DNA of 64,000 nt, from the NCBI GenBank assembly GCA_963729815.1, contig CAVSPU010000001.1, positions 1-64,000 on the forward strand. Direction: 5' to 3'. The first letter of the stretch is position 1; each line of letters begins with the position of its first letter. The notes below the pieces were generated by a model. That model searched no databases. It saw only the letters and a list, made by a program, of their open reading frames with translations, and was not told the origin of the DNA. A program made the translations under genes and the position numbers. This DNA comes from DAHUXN01 sp963729815 (GTDB lineage: Bacteria; Acidobacteriota; Terriglobia; Acidiferrales; UBA7541). Of this stretch, positions 15,943-24,999 are shown in pieces.

Positions 15943-18381
15943 TCATTCGCAGCGTAAAGAAACTGCCGGGTAAATGGACGTAGCGCGCCGTGCGGGAAGA
16001 TAGGAAGCAGTCAGCGCAACACCCATGAGGAATAGGGCAGCCCCAATGAATGTAGTCGGGTCCGTTGCGCCAATTCCATAAAGGAAACTCTCCAGGAGGC
16101 GCGTTACGATAAGTGCGACTATCACACCGAGCATTACACCGAGGAAAGAGAGTCGTGCTCCTTGAGCAAGCACCAGTCGAAAAACATCGCGGCGCTGGGC
16201 TCCGAGCGCCATCCGAACACCAAACTCATGAGACCGCCCAAGAACCAAATACGAAATTAAGCCGTAGATGCCCAGCGCTCCGAGGGCAAGGGCTGAAGTG
16301 CCGAAAAATCCCAGAAGCCACGCAATAGATCGCGAAGCAGCGCTGGAACCCGAGACAATGGTTGCCAAAGTTCTAACGTCGCTGGGCGGGGGCACGTCGC
16401 GATCCAAACTGGCGATGACGTTGGCCAATTCTGGTGCAATGTCACTGTGACCTCCGAGTGTACGCATAACCAACGTCATTTCAGCGAGAGGCCCCTTACT
16501 GCCGTTTGCGCGGATCGCTGCGGGGCCGTATGGGACGTAAACCTCACCGTCAATCCAATTGGGAAGGTTCTTTTCCAGTGTGAACTCTCGTGTATCCGCA
16601 ACGATTCCCACGACCCTAATCTTCTCTCCTGGCAGCCAAACCGGGCTAATAGTCTCTTCGAGAGAATTCCGGCCAGGCCAGAGATGATGCGCGGTGGATG
16701 CACTGATTATTACGACAGGAGCTGCGTCGGCGGCCGAATCTTCCTGTGTGAAATACCTTCCACCGATCAACGGTATGCCCATGACTTTAAAATAATCTGG
16801 AGTTACGACCCTTTCCAAGAGCAGTGGCGCCAACTCTCCTTGAGGAGGAACATAGTCGTGAACATTCGCAACAATCACATCGTCCATGCCTCCCTCAAGC
16901 GGAAGTGCGCTTGTAGCCGCGACATTTTCAACACCTGGCAAGCCGGAAGTGTGCTGTAACAGATCGTGATAGAAACCCTCGCATCGGCCCGGTAGTGTGC
17001 ATACATCCTGGTTTGGGGTGACTCGCGCTGTCACGATGTGTTCTTCGCGAAAGCCCAACTGGACGGTGGTCAGTTTCCACAGACTCTGTATAAGAAGCGC
17101 TGTCGAAATCACGAGTACTACAGACAGCGCCACTTCAGCGATTACTAAGGCTCTCTGGATTCCATAGCTCGTCCTGTTTGATGTGCGGTATGTGCCCGAC
17201 TTAAGGGATTCCGCAAAATTGCGCTGAGAGAGGGTGAGGGCTGGAGCGAGGCCAAATAGCAACCCTGAGAAAATGACCAACGCCAAAGTGAACGTCAACA
17301 CACGACCATCCATCGACACATTCTCGATACGGGGAATGTTCGCCGAGAGAATCGATTTGAGGAGATTGACTTCGATGAATGCAGATGCGAGGCCGAGCGC
17401 GCCTCCCCCTATCGCGAGAAGGGCACTCTCCGTCAAGAGTTGCTGCAGAATCCGGAAGCGATTGGCGCCCAGCACAGCACGAACAGCCATTTCCTTCTCG
17501 CGTCCCGTGGCACGTGCCAACAGAAGGTTGGCGACATTTGCGCAAGCAATGAGGAGGACAAGGCCCGCAGCACCAAAAAGAATCAGTAGTTCAGTGCGGG
17601 CGTTGCCGACAATTTCTTGTTGTAAAGTTGTGAGGGTGATGTCGGCACCCCAACGGTCAGGCATCTTCCAGGGGAAACTATTCCGAATCTTAGGTACCAA
17701 TTGCTTTACTTCGCCGCGCGCTTGTCGGATTGACACACTGGGATGCAGGCGACCAAGAACGGTTAAATAGCTGCTTCCCCAGTAGTCTCCGATGTTTGCG
17801 GGATCAAGGTGTAATGGAACCCAGATAGCGGTGGTTGAAGAAGGAAAACTAAATCCAAGAGGCATGATACCGACAATCTCGCGCTCGGAGCCATCGACGG
17901 TTACGGGTCGGCCAATTACCGTGGGGTCGCTCTTGAATCGAGTCTGCCAAAACGAGTAACTGAGAACAGTGATGCTGTCCAAGCCTGGCTGATCCTCGCC
18001 CGCTTTGAATGTCCTACCCTTGACAGGCTGTATGCCCAACGCAGAAAAGAAGTCTGCCGAAACGATTGCCCCTTTGACCCTTATCGTGCCTGATGGTAGA
18101 GTTAGATTGAACTGGGAGTCCGAGTATCCGACCGCGGTGAAAGAATGGACTTGTTCACGGAAAAGTACGAACGGCCCCTTTTGAAGAGGACCAGTGAGGC
18201 TAACTAATTGATTCGGTTGGGGAAACGGCAACGGCTGAAGCAAAACGCCCTTCACGATGGTGAAAAGTGCAGTGCTGGCTCCAACGCCAAGACCCAGCGT
18301 GAGCATCGCTACCACCGTGAAAGTGGGCGATTTGGCTAACAGCCGTATGCCATAGCATACATCCTTCCAGATTGATGTCAC
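15943..18381 (-). CDS. ADOP-type ABC-like permease (MacB/FtsX fold)
   Basis: 812 residues from GTG 18381, where the family's usual start TSIWKDVCYGIRLLAKSPTF begins; longer readings overlap the preceding gene. It has the ADOP layout: one N-terminal membrane helix, a MacB-type periplasmic domain, an FtsX domain (DVANLLLARATGREKEMAVR-like, seen as ANVANLLLARATGREKEMAV), a second periplasmic domain and a second FtsX domain (FGVRMALGAQRRDVFRLVL), ending RRATSIYPAVSLR. These orphan permeases are abundant in Acidobacteriota and lack an adjacent ATPase. Its role beside a RiPP cluster may be peptide export or resistance; that is inference from position and the shared upstream palindrome. Confidence 0.9.
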   Translation of the reverse strand: MTSIWKDVCYGIRLLAKSPTFTVVAMLTLGLGVGASTALFTIVKGVLLQPLPFPQPNQLVSLTGPLQKGPFVLFREQVHSFTAVGYSDSQFNLTLPSGTIRVKGAIVSADFFSALGIQPVKGRTFKAGEDQPGLDSITVLSYSFWQTRFKSDPTVIGRPVTVDGSEREIVGIMPLGFSFPSSTTAIWVPLHLDPANIGDYWGSSYLTVLGRLHPSVSIRQARGEVKQLVPKIRNSFPWKMPDRWGADITLTTLQQEIVGNARTELLILFGAAGLVLLIACANVANLLLARATGREKEMAVRAVLGANRFRILQQLLTESALLAIGGGALGLASAFIEVNLLKSILSANIPRIENVSMDGRVLTFTLALVIFSGLLFGLAPALTLSQRNFAESLKSGTYRTSNRTSYGIQRALVIAEVALSVVLVISTALLIQSLWKLTTVQLGFREEHIVTARVTPNQDVCTLPGRCEGFYHDLLQHTSGLPGVENVAATSALPLEGGMDDVIVANVHDYVPPQGELAPLLLERVVTPDYFKVMGIPLIGGRYFTQEDSAADAAPVVIISASTAHHLWPGRNSLEETISPVWLPGEKIRVVGIVADTREFTLEKNLPNWIDGEVYVPYGPAAIRANGSKGPLAEMTLVMRTLGGHSDIAPELANVIASLDRDVPPPSDVRTLATIVSGSSAASRSIAWLLGFFGTSALALGALGIYGLISYLVLGRSHEFGVRMALGAQRRDVFRLVLAQGARLSFLGVMLGVIVALIVTRLLESFLYGIGATDPTTFIGAALFLMGVALTASYLPARRATSIYPAVSLRCE

Positions 18382-18410
18382 GGTTGACTCGGTCTCTAGC
18401 TCGGTTCGTT

Positions 18411-18977
18411 CTAACGATAAAGAGAAATTTTCCCGACTTCCATCCAGAACCGTCCAACGAAACCGGAGGCTTCGAATCCCATTCCAGTTAGATCCGAACC
18501 AGTCCATGGGACCTTTTTTCCGCCCGGAATCATTTGTGTAAGGTTCTTGAATGGCGCCCTAACCAATACCCAACGTCCTGTCGTCGCAAACGGTTCCGAG
18601 AAGTAATTGTAGTCTTTCACGCTGGCTGTGTGTACTTGCACAAGATAACGATGGCCGTCGCCTCGAACCCAAAATTGTACTCCAGAATATGCTTGCGCAT
18701 CCTGGGGACTACCGTTCGGTTCGATATTGGTCTGCATACCAGCGAAAGGAGATATAAAATAGTGAGTCAGTTGGCCTTCCATCCTGACGGCGTGGTGCAG
18801 ATTCGCCGATCCGTTGGGGAGGACGACGGCGCGACCGGAAGATGTACCTCCTGCAAATTTATCCGAAAAAGTCTGCCACGCTGCACTTAGCGAAATTTGC
18901 AATTGCGCTTTAGCTGCACTGTTGAGGACTGCGGTCACTGCAAAGAGGATGACCAACAATCGAGAAAGTCTTTGCAT
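18411..18977 (-). CDS. secreted CIA30-domain (galactose-binding-like) protein
   Basis: 188 residues with a signal peptide (MQRLSRLLVILFAVTAVLNS then AAKAQ). The mature part has GVQFWVRGDGHRYLVQVHTA, YFSEPFATTGRWVLVRAPF and DLTGMGFEASG, the conserved blocks of the CIA30/NADH-ubiquinone oxidoreductase intermediate-associated fold. AAAGGAG lies before the ATG. The permease follows 29 bp downstream, so the two are co-transcribed. The bacterial function is unclear; it may act in the envelope with the permease. Confidence 0.8.
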   Translation of the reverse strand: MQRLSRLLVILFAVTAVLNSAAKAQLQISLSAAWQTFSDKFAGGTSSGRAVVLPNGSANLHHAVRMEGQLTHYFISPFAGMQTNIEPNGSPQDAQAYSGVQFWVRGDGHRYLVQVHTASVKDYNYFSEPFATTGRWVLVRAPFKNLTQMIPGGKKVPWTGSDLTGMGFEASGFVGRFWMEVGKISLYR

Positions 18978-19064
18978 CCTGTTTAACTCCTTTCTGCCTT
19001 AGGCGCATCATATTGTGTACGAAGGCGAGGCCACTCGACCATTCACGAATATCACCAGCTCGTC

Positions 19065-19079
19065 GTGACAAATGTCATG
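19065..19079. promoter_or_regulatory. palindromic operator candidate upstream of CIA30-ADOP
   Basis: GTGACAAATGTCATG, containing the perfect dyad TGACA-AA-TGTCA. It lies about 90 bp upstream of the CIA30 gene start. A near-identical site is upstream of the RiPP operon at 21028-21042. No gene is visible in 18978-19256 otherwise. Confidence 0.6.
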
Positions 19080-19256
19080 CTACTTATGGATTCGAGGCTC
19101 CAAATGGCAAACCGGTGAACTGTGGGGCAAGGAACGTGCATAATTGGACCACGCTTCAGTCAGCGTATTGAGCGTTATGCAGCATCACGCTTTGAAATCT
19201 TAGGTCAGAAAGAATCGAGCATGACCGAGGAATTGAAGGTCCTGGCGGTGCGACCG

Positions 19257-19886
19257 TTAGAGCCAACCCTTGTTGCGGGCAATCCGTGCAGCATCGGTGC
19301 GGTTGGTTGCGCCGAGTTTTTGGATCGCTTCGGAAAGGTGATTTCGAACCGTTCCTTCAGAAATTCCAAGCTCCTTAGCGATGGCCGAACTAGGTAGGCC
19401 ATGACCGGCTAATCTGAGCGTCTGGCGTTCCCTGTCAGTGAGGGGATCTGTCTCAAACCAGGCTTCGACCGCAAGTTCTGGGTCAATTACGCGCAATCCC
19501 ATGTTCACACGCCGCACCGCGTCCACCAGTTCTTTGGCGGGCCTGTCTTTGAGCAAGTATCCTGAAGCACCTGATTCTAGGGCGCGACGCATATAACCAG
19601 GGCGAGGAAAGGTAGTCAGAATAATCGTTCGCGTCGAAATTTTCCTTCGTTTAAGTTCGGCAGCCACTTCAAGGCCGGTCATTTCGGGCATTTCAATATC
19701 TGCGATCAGAACATCTGCTTTTTCGCGTATGACAGCGTCCAGCGCTTCTTTTCCATTGTGGGCTTGGCCCGCAACAACTATGTCGTCTTCAATATCAAGC
19801 AGTGCCGCAAGCGCCCCGAGAAACATGGCTTGGTCTTCGGCTAGAATTACTCGTATGACCGCATGCTTCTTTACCGAGGAAGTCAC
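19257..19886 (-). CDS. NarL/DesR-family response regulator
   Basis: 209 residues. The receiver domain has the acidic pair AED (residues 16-18), phospho-acceptor D63 in VLIADIEMPEMTG, and K113 in GYLLKD. A C-terminal LuxR-type HTH follows: DPLTDRERQTLRLAGHGL, SSAIAKELGISEGTVRNHLS. It lies 21 bp after the cognate histidine kinase. NarL-type regulators bind short palindromes, so the paired palindromes at 19065 and 21028 are natural target candidates. Confidence 0.93.
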   Translation of the reverse strand: MTSSVKKHAVIRVILAEDQAMFLGALAALLDIEDDIVVAGQAHNGKEALDAVIREKADVLIADIEMPEMTGLEVAAELKRRKISTRTIILTTFPRPGYMRRALESGASGYLLKDRPAKELVDAVRRVNMGLRVIDPELAVEAWFETDPLTDRERQTLRLAGHGLPSSAIAKELGISEGTVRNHLSEAIQKLGATNRTDAARIARNKGWL

Positions 19887-19907
19887 GTTTGACCAATCTC
19901 CCCTTCG

Positions 19908-20969
19908 TCACAACGGCAAGGTGATTCTCAATACTGTCCCAGACCCTCGCTTACGAGACAGAGTTCCGCCCAAGGCTTTGATCCTTTCGCGCATGCCGGA
20001 AAGGCCATTTCCCTCAAATTCGGACCCGCCGCACCCGTCATCGGAGATCTCGAGGAGGCAGGCTCCTTCTTGCAGGCTCAGGTTCAGTCGGCAAGTACGA
20101 GCGTGAGCGTGTCGGATTACATTTGTTACACCTTCCCTTATGGCGAGCGCGAGCACGGTTTCCTGAATCGGAGATAAGGCAACTTGTTCAACGCAGCAGC
20201 CTGTGACCACGCCGGCACTTCGCAAAGTGGTTTCGGCACGCGTCAGCTCTGTCGCTATCCCGCTGCCGCGATAGCCCGATACAACTGCGCGGACTTCGGA
20301 AAGAGCTTCGCGTGAAATTTGCTCGATGTCCTGAATTTCGGTGCGTTGGCGCTCGGCATCCTGCCCTGCGAGTCTATTTGCCAGCGTCGCCTTCAAAATG
20401 ATCGTGGAAAGAGTGTGTCCCAAGACGTCGTGTAAGTCGCGAGCAATTCGTGCACGCTCCGCAAGCTGTGCCAAGTGCTCAATCTCCTCCTGAGCTCTTC
20501 GTAAGCGGCGGTTGAGTTGATTTTTCTGCACGAAGTGAAAGCTGGTGAATCCTACGACGACAGAAACGACAGAGGTCAAGGCCCAGAACCGAAGACCGAG
20601 ATGCAGTAGCCATCCCTCAATACCCGTGACGGCCACCAACGCGGCAAGGACGCGGGCGCAAGATCGGGAGTCACCTATGAAAGCACCGAAATAGGCCGCG
20701 AAGACGAAAAACACGGAAGCGCCACTATTAAAGGGAACAAATCCGACTCCAAGAAAGGTGATAGCCGCGATGACCCCCAGCAACTGTCGCCCCCTGACCC
20801 AATAACCGATGAAGTAAAGTACAGCAAAGGTGAACCCTCCGAGGAATGTGATAAGCCACTCTCGCCATCCTGCGTGATGCGAGGCAGGCTGAACAAAAAA
20901 GAAGCTGAGATATATTAGCCAGGCGTACGCCGTGACACCCATATCTCGATTTCTAAGCAAGAGCCGCAT
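19908..20969 (-). CDS. DesK-like sensor histidine kinase (HisKA_3)
   Basis: 353 residues. About five N-terminal membrane segments occupy residues 13-145 with almost no extracellular loop, the DesK pattern for sensing the membrane itself. A coiled linker follows (RRLRRAQEEIEHLAQLAERA), then H180 in ARDLHDVLGHTLS, and an HATPase with REGVTNVIRHAHA, ISDDGCGG and GNGLSGMRERI. It is co-transcribed with the response regulator and divergent from the RiPP operon. Intramembrane-sensing kinases of this type commonly react to membrane-active peptides. Confidence 0.92.
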   Translation of the reverse strand: MRLLLRNRDMGVTAYAWLIYLSFFFVQPASHHAGWREWLITFLGGFTFAVLYFIGYWVRGRQLLGVIAAITFLGVGFVPFNSGASVFFVFAAYFGAFIGDSRSCARVLAALVAVTGIEGWLLHLGLRFWALTSVVSVVVGFTSFHFVQKNQLNRRLRRAQEEIEHLAQLAERARIARDLHDVLGHTLSTIILKATLANRLAGQDAERQRTEIQDIEQISREALSEVRAVVSGYRGSGIATELTRAETTLRSAGVVTGCCVEQVALSPIQETVLALAIREGVTNVIRHAHARTCRLNLSLQEGACLLEISDDGCGGSEFEGNGLSGMRERIKALGGTLSRKRGSGTVLRITLPL

Positions 20970-21027
20970 CTGATTAATCTACATCATTAATAAGAGCAAT
21001 CGGCCATGAATATCCGCTTTCTGGCCT

Positions 21028-21042
21028 GTGACTATTGTCATG
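21028..21042. promoter_or_regulatory. palindromic operator candidate upstream of the RiPP operon
   Basis: GTGACTATTGTCATG, matching 13 of 15 positions of the site at 19065-19079, with half-sites TGAC/GTCA. It lies about 130 bp before the precursor peptide start, between the histidine kinase gene and the RiPP operon. Confidence 0.62.
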
Positions 21043-21174
21043 TGGGTTACGTTACATTCATCACTTGCCTTGAACTCGGCATGCAGATAAACCGAGTTGA
21101 CGCTGGCGAAGCCGCGGGATTTGTCTCGGCACCCTGGCCTGCGCTTACATGGCTAACAAGAAAGGAGGAAGGAC

Positions 21175-21336
21175 ATGATCTTGGAAGTTCATGCGTTCAA
21201 GGAACATCTGAACTCCGGGCGCGAAGACCTCGTCAGCCCAGACGAACTTCGCAGCTTTGCACTAGCACCTGGCGCGTGTACGTGTACCGGCAACGGCTGT
21301 ACCTCTACTTCCTGCCTCGCAGCCGAGGGAGGATAG
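21175..21336 (+). CDS. TOMM/LAP RiPP precursor peptide
   Basis: 53 residues from ATG 21175, with an ideal AAAGGAGGA ribosome binding site six bases upstream. The leader (MILEVHAFKEHLNSGREDLV, then SPDELRSFALAPG) is acidic with a central helix. The C-terminal core ACTCTGNGCTSTSC followed by LAAEGG has four Cys, four Thr and two Ser in about 14 residues, interleaved with Gly/Asn. That is the substrate pattern of azoline-forming cyclodehydratases. It is the first gene of an operon with SagB, leader-binding and YcaO genes. A larger overlapping reading frame at 21006-21386 is in a different frame and has no protein character. Confidence 0.85.
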   Translation: MILEVHAFKEHLNSGREDLVSPDELRSFALAPGACTCTGNGCTSTSCLAAEGG

Positions 21337-21364
21337 TCGGGAACTCGATGCGGTCGCGCGGCGA

Positions 21365-21381
21365 TTGTGATCGCATCACAA
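21365..21381. promoter_or_regulatory. CRP/FNR-like dyad between precursor and SagB genes
   Basis: TTGTGAT-CGC-ATCACAA, a perfect 7-bp dyad with a 3-bp centre, in the 173-bp gap after the precursor gene. It resembles TGTGA-TCACA but with a 5-bp instead of the standard 6-bp spacer. It could be an operator, or a stem reducing read-through so that precursor is made in excess over enzymes. Confidence 0.4.
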
Positions 21382-21509
21382 CATAATCTCGGAACATAGT
21401 TGCCACACGGTGCAGGCCAGGCCCCGGCGTCGCAAAAATCGGATCGTAGATAATCAGCCATCTGTGAATCGCTGCCAACCCGCAAGATATATAAAAGGGG
21501 CCGAATTCG

Positions 21510-22484
21510 ATGTCTCAGGCAAAAAACTCGAACGTTCGGAAGCTGCCAGGCAGCTCTGATCTCTGGTTTGAAGTCCTTCTGGAGAATACTGTTAAGCCGC
21601 TCAATCCGTGGATTCAGAGTTCAGGATTTCAATTCAATTTTTCTCGGCATCGAGCAACTATGCTGAACCACGCGCCAAGGTTGGGCGAGAACTTCTTGTT
21701 GAACACTCGTCTGAATCGGCAAGACCGCGAATCAGCGGCTTCGGTCGGGCGATACTTTGGTGACTCGTCCTTGTGTATGGTTTCGATGAATGGCCTGGAA
21801 TCACCGGATGCGCTTGGAGAGGTGGCTTTACCTATTGGGACAGAGCCTTCTATGCGTTTGTCGCAGTGTTTGCGGCGCCGTCGAAGCCGCCGCACCTTTA
21901 CCGGAGACCCGATGGAATTGAAATCGCTCGCAACGATCTTGCGAGCTGGGAGCGGAATCACGGGTCACGGAACAGTGCCCCTGAGTAGTGATCCATCCAG
22001 CACGGTTGATATTTCGTTTCGCAGCGCTCCGTCGCCCGGGGGATTGTATGGTATCGATGTATATGTGGTGACCCAACACGTGGCTGGCATCGAATGTGGG
22101 CTGTATCTCTATTTGCCCCGCGACGACAAGCTGTTCTTGTTACGACGAGATAGGGACGACCAGGTTCTGCGGCGAATGAAGGATTCGTGCACTTACCCCG
22201 ACCAGTTAATTGCGCACTCACGCGCATGCATTATGTTGTTCTTGGTGGGTCGACCTTGGAAAGTCATGCGCAAATACGGGGACCGCGGTATTCGCTACAT
22301 GTTTATCGAGGTAGGAGAAATAACCGAGAACATCCATCTGGCGGCCACTGCTTTGGGATTCGGCAGTGTAGAGTCAGCCAGTTTTTACGATGGCGAGATT
22401 AACGATGTACTAGGAGTGGACGGCGCGACTGCAACTGTTCTTCATATGGTATTAGTCGGCCATTCAGCGGATCCGTCAAGGTAG
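21510..22484 (+). CDS. SagB-type thiazoline/oxazoline dehydrogenase (nitroreductase fold)
   Basis: 324 residues. The nitroreductase-like domain starts near residue 115 with RRRSRRTFTGDPMELKSLAT and has FRSAPSPGGLYGIDVYVVTQ and IRYMFIEVGEITENIHLAAT then ALGFGSVESASFYD. These are SagB/McbC-type motifs for FMN binding and azoline oxidation to thiazole or oxazole. The N-terminal 110 residues (with FNFSRHRATMLNHAP) are also typical of SagB-type proteins. It follows the precursor gene by 173 bp and precedes the leader-binding partner gene by about 39 bp. Confidence 0.88.
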   Translation: MSQAKNSNVRKLPGSSDLWFEVLLENTVKPLNPWIQSSGFQFNFSRHRATMLNHAPRLGENFLLNTRLNRQDRESAASVGRYFGDSSLCMVSMNGLESPDALGEVALPIGTEPSMRLSQCLRRRRSRRTFTGDPMELKSLATILRAGSGITGHGTVPLSSDPSSTVDISFRSAPSPGGLYGIDVYVVTQHVAGIECGLYLYLPRDDKLFLLRRDRDDQVLRRMKDSCTYPDQLIAHSRACIMLFLVGRPWKVMRKYGDRGIRYMFIEVGEITENIHLAATALGFGSVESASFYDGEINDVLGVDGATATVLHMVLVGHSADPSR

Positions 22485-22522
22485 GTCGGGCAAGGGAAGA
22501 GAACGCAGGAAGGATGTTGACT

Positions 22523-23590
22523 ATGATCTCTCGGGATAGTACTTATCGCGTTCGGTCGCAATACAGCGTTGTGCCGCACAGTCCGGATACCGTCGAACTC
22601 AGAGCCGGAGTTTGGAATCCCGTGTCGATCACGTTGAGCGATTCGACGGCCTCAGGGAAACTGCATCGCACTCTAGAGCTCCTGGATGGAACGAGAACGT
22701 TGGCCGCCGTCGAGCAGGAATCGGGCATTTCCTGGTCGGAACTGGAGACGTTGGTTTCTCATCTTGAGCACTACAATGCCATTTCGCCCGGCCCAGACAA
22801 TTTCCTCGATTATCAGGTCGATCTATTAAGAGGAACCCTATCAAATCTTGGCGAGCGAAATGAATGTATGCCCAGAGTGGAAATTTTAAGTGACTCCTCT
22901 TTAGGTAACGAGCTCGCGGAGCAAATTTGCGACTCTGGTGACAAGCCGCGCGTGATCGATATAACGGATCCTCTGTTCTGTCTTTTAATGCGAGAGGATT
23001 TCACTCTAAGGGAAGATCCGCTAAAAGCTCTCGAGGATGAACAGAGATACGAGGAGTGGCGGGGCAGATTCTTGGTTGCCGCCTTTGAAACGATTAATCC
23101 CATTCTATTTCGAAATTTGAATCGTCTGTCGCTGCGGTACTCCTTCGCTTGGATTCATGCTGCCCTAGATGGCCCGTTTATTCTCGTCGGTCCGACGTTC
23201 CTTCCGGGATGTTCTTCCTGCTATGAGTGCTTTGAGGGTAGAGTAGCATCAAATATCCGCGAGAATGGGAGTTACCTCTCTTACAAAAAGGTTCTTGCTG
23301 AAGGGAAGGTGAAATTGGGACGAAGTGTAATCCCTCGAGCTATCCAGAGTCTGCTTGTATCACTCACCGGATTCGAAGTCCTGAATTTCGTGTCAACTGG
23401 TTCGGCTTTTACAATCGGGAAGACTTTGGCCATCTATCTTCCGACACTCGAGTTCACCTTCAACGAGGTACTTAGATTACCTGGTTGTCCGGGGTGTAGT
23501 TCAATGAATGAGAAAAACGAAAGAACGCTTTATTTCAGCGTTAAACGTTTTGTCAATGATCTATATTCTGCAGAGGTTGGCGCTACATGA
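22523..23590 (+). CDS. ocin-ThiF-like leader-binding partner of the cyclodehydratase
   Basis: 355 residues from ATG 22523, nine bases after AGGAAGG; ATG 22514 abuts that site and is less likely. The N-terminus (TVELRAGVWNPVSITLSD, then LLDGTRTLAAVEQESG) reads as a winged-helix RiPP recognition element. The C-terminal part is ThiF/E1-like without an obvious ATP-binding site, and carries a zinc tetrad: PGCSSCYECFE and LPGCPGCSS. In TOMM systems such a protein binds the leader and presents the core to YcaO. About 40 bp separate it from the YcaO gene. Confidence 0.82.
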   Translation: MISRDSTYRVRSQYSVVPHSPDTVELRAGVWNPVSITLSDSTASGKLHRTLELLDGTRTLAAVEQESGISWSELETLVSHLEHYNAISPGPDNFLDYQVDLLRGTLSNLGERNECMPRVEILSDSSLGNELAEQICDSGDKPRVIDITDPLFCLLMREDFTLREDPLKALEDEQRYEEWRGRFLVAAFETINPILFRNLNRLSLRYSFAWIHAALDGPFILVGPTFLPGCSSCYECFEGRVASNIRENGSYLSYKKVLAEGKVKLGRSVIPRAIQSLLVSLTGFEVLNFVSTGSAFTIGKTLAIYLPTLEFTFNEVLRLPGCPGCSSMNEKNERTLYFSVKRFVNDLYSAEVGAT

Positions 23591-23631
23591 TACTCCGACA
23601 TCGTGAAGTTGTAGCACAGATACGTGAGTGA

Positions 23632-24999
23632 ATGCAATGGCGCCAGGAAGTAAAGGAATACATGGAAGTGTACTGCTCAGGAAGAATCGAGAATCCCGCT
23701 GGGCCGAAAGTAGATCGTCTCATCCGAAGAATGGTCGGTCCTCTAACCGGTCTCGACAAAACTATCAGTTATTCGCTGCACGATCCGGGTTCTCCTCACC
23801 TCTACATTGTGGTCGCCCAGCTTACCGCCGTCCATCGCATGATCGGTTTGGGTCACCCACTGTCATACCACCTCGGCGGATACGGTGTGACACGGGAAGA
23901 GGCGTTCATGCGCGCTCTCGGAGAAACGGTAGAGAGATACGCGCACATGGTCTACCTACTAGAAAACGGCGGATCGATACAGTTCGCCAGACAAAGGGAC
24001 CTCGCCAAACAAAATGCAGGGGTGTGGAATCCGGAGGATAGTCAGTTTTATGACCAGGAGCAAATCAGCAGACCTGCCTTCCCCTTCCGTTCCTATTCTT
24101 CGGATCATCCTCTGGGTTGGGTCGAAGTCCTTGACCTAACGTCCGGTAAGCCAGTCCTTGCCCCTGCGCAACTTCTTGTAGTGGGATATATGCTACGAGT
24201 TGACGAGGGTGAAAAAAGACTGAACATGGCGGTTACGACAGGGACTGCAGCTCATACGGATCCAGAGAAAGCTCTGACATCAGCGGTATTGGAGCTAATT
24301 CAAATGGACACCGCGATGGGCTATTGGTACTCGGACCGAACGGCCCCGGCGATCGTACTCGATGATCGAATGTGTTTACTGCAGACCATACTAACTGATA
24401 CGGCAACTCAAAACGCGTACGAAATACGTTTTCATTACCTATCGAGTCCCGATTTCCCTGTTCATGTTGTAGCTTGCATACTGTTGAATCGACATGCGGA
24501 AATCCCCGCGTGTGCGGTGGGCATCGCCTGCGATTTCGGATTGCAAATGGCTTGCTACAAGGCTTTCTTGGAAGCCAGTGCAATTCCACATCTCGCGCTG
24601 ATTGGAATAATGCGCTCACCTCAGCTTGAGAAAATTGATCCATTCAAGATAACAGACTTAGATACCAATGTAGTCTATTACGCGCATCCGGAAAACCGAG
24701 CGACGTTGGAGAAGCAGTTTCCACGGGAAACCACCGTTCGTGCCGCGGAGCTTCCTAGATTTTCAAAGTCATTCAGGGAAGGGCTCAGGTCTGTACTGAA
24801 TGTGTTCCGCGATGCGGCGATGCCCCTCTATTTTATTGATTTGACCACGCGGGACATCAGGGATTTAGGCTTTTGTGTCTATCGCGTATTTTCGCCGGAC
24901 CTATTGACACTATGTTTCCCATCTTTCCCAGCGAAAGCGCATCGTCGATTTGTGGCTTACGGGGGCGTGAAGCATGAGCATCCCCATCCCTATCCATAA
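23632..24999 (+). CDS. YcaO cyclodehydratase (TOMM D protein)
   Basis: 455 residues from ATG 23632; ATG 23662 has a better AAAGGA site and may be the true start. YcaO motifs: GYGVTREEAFMRALGETVER, AVTTGTAAHTDPEKALTSAV then LELIQMDTA, and late RDLGFCVYRVFSPDL. The protein ends in HPHPYP, a proline-rich tail of the kind that places the C-terminus in the active site of azoline-forming YcaO enzymes. It uses ATP to activate the peptide amide while Cys/Ser/Thr side chains cyclise. Its 3' end overlaps the CPBP protease gene by 26 bp. Confidence 0.92.
   Translation: MQWRQEVKEYMEVYCSGRIENPAGPKVDRLIRRMVGPLTGLDKTISYSLHDPGSPHLYIVVAQLTAVHRMIGLGHPLSYHLGGYGVTREEAFMRALGETVERYAHMVYLLENGGSIQFARQRDLAKQNAGVWNPEDSQFYDQEQISRPAFPFRSYSSDHPLGWVEVLDLTSGKPVLAPAQLLVVGYMLRVDEGEKRLNMAVTTGTAAHTDPEKALTSAVLELIQMDTAMGYWYSDRTAPAIVLDDRMCLLQTILTDTATQNAYEIRFHYLSSPDFPVHVVACILLNRHAEIPACAVGIACDFGLQMACYKAFLEASAIPHLALIGIMRSPQLEKIDPFKITDLDTNVVYYAHPENRATLEKQFPRETTVRAAELPRFSKSFREGLRSVLNVFRDAAMPLYFIDLTTRDIRDLGFCVYRVFSPDLLTLCFPSFPAKAHRRFVAYGGVKHEHPHPYP

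Noticed and set aside
21028..21381. CRISPR-like or tandem array in the promoter region of the RiPP operon
   Set aside because: The palindromes are single sites with no regular repeat-spacer structure; no CRISPR array is visible anywhere in the window.
21006..21386. 126-codon open frame covering the RiPP precursor region
   Set aside because: It is in a different frame, has no ribosome binding site and shows no protein character, while the 53-codon frame inside has an ideal one and sits in a RiPP operon.
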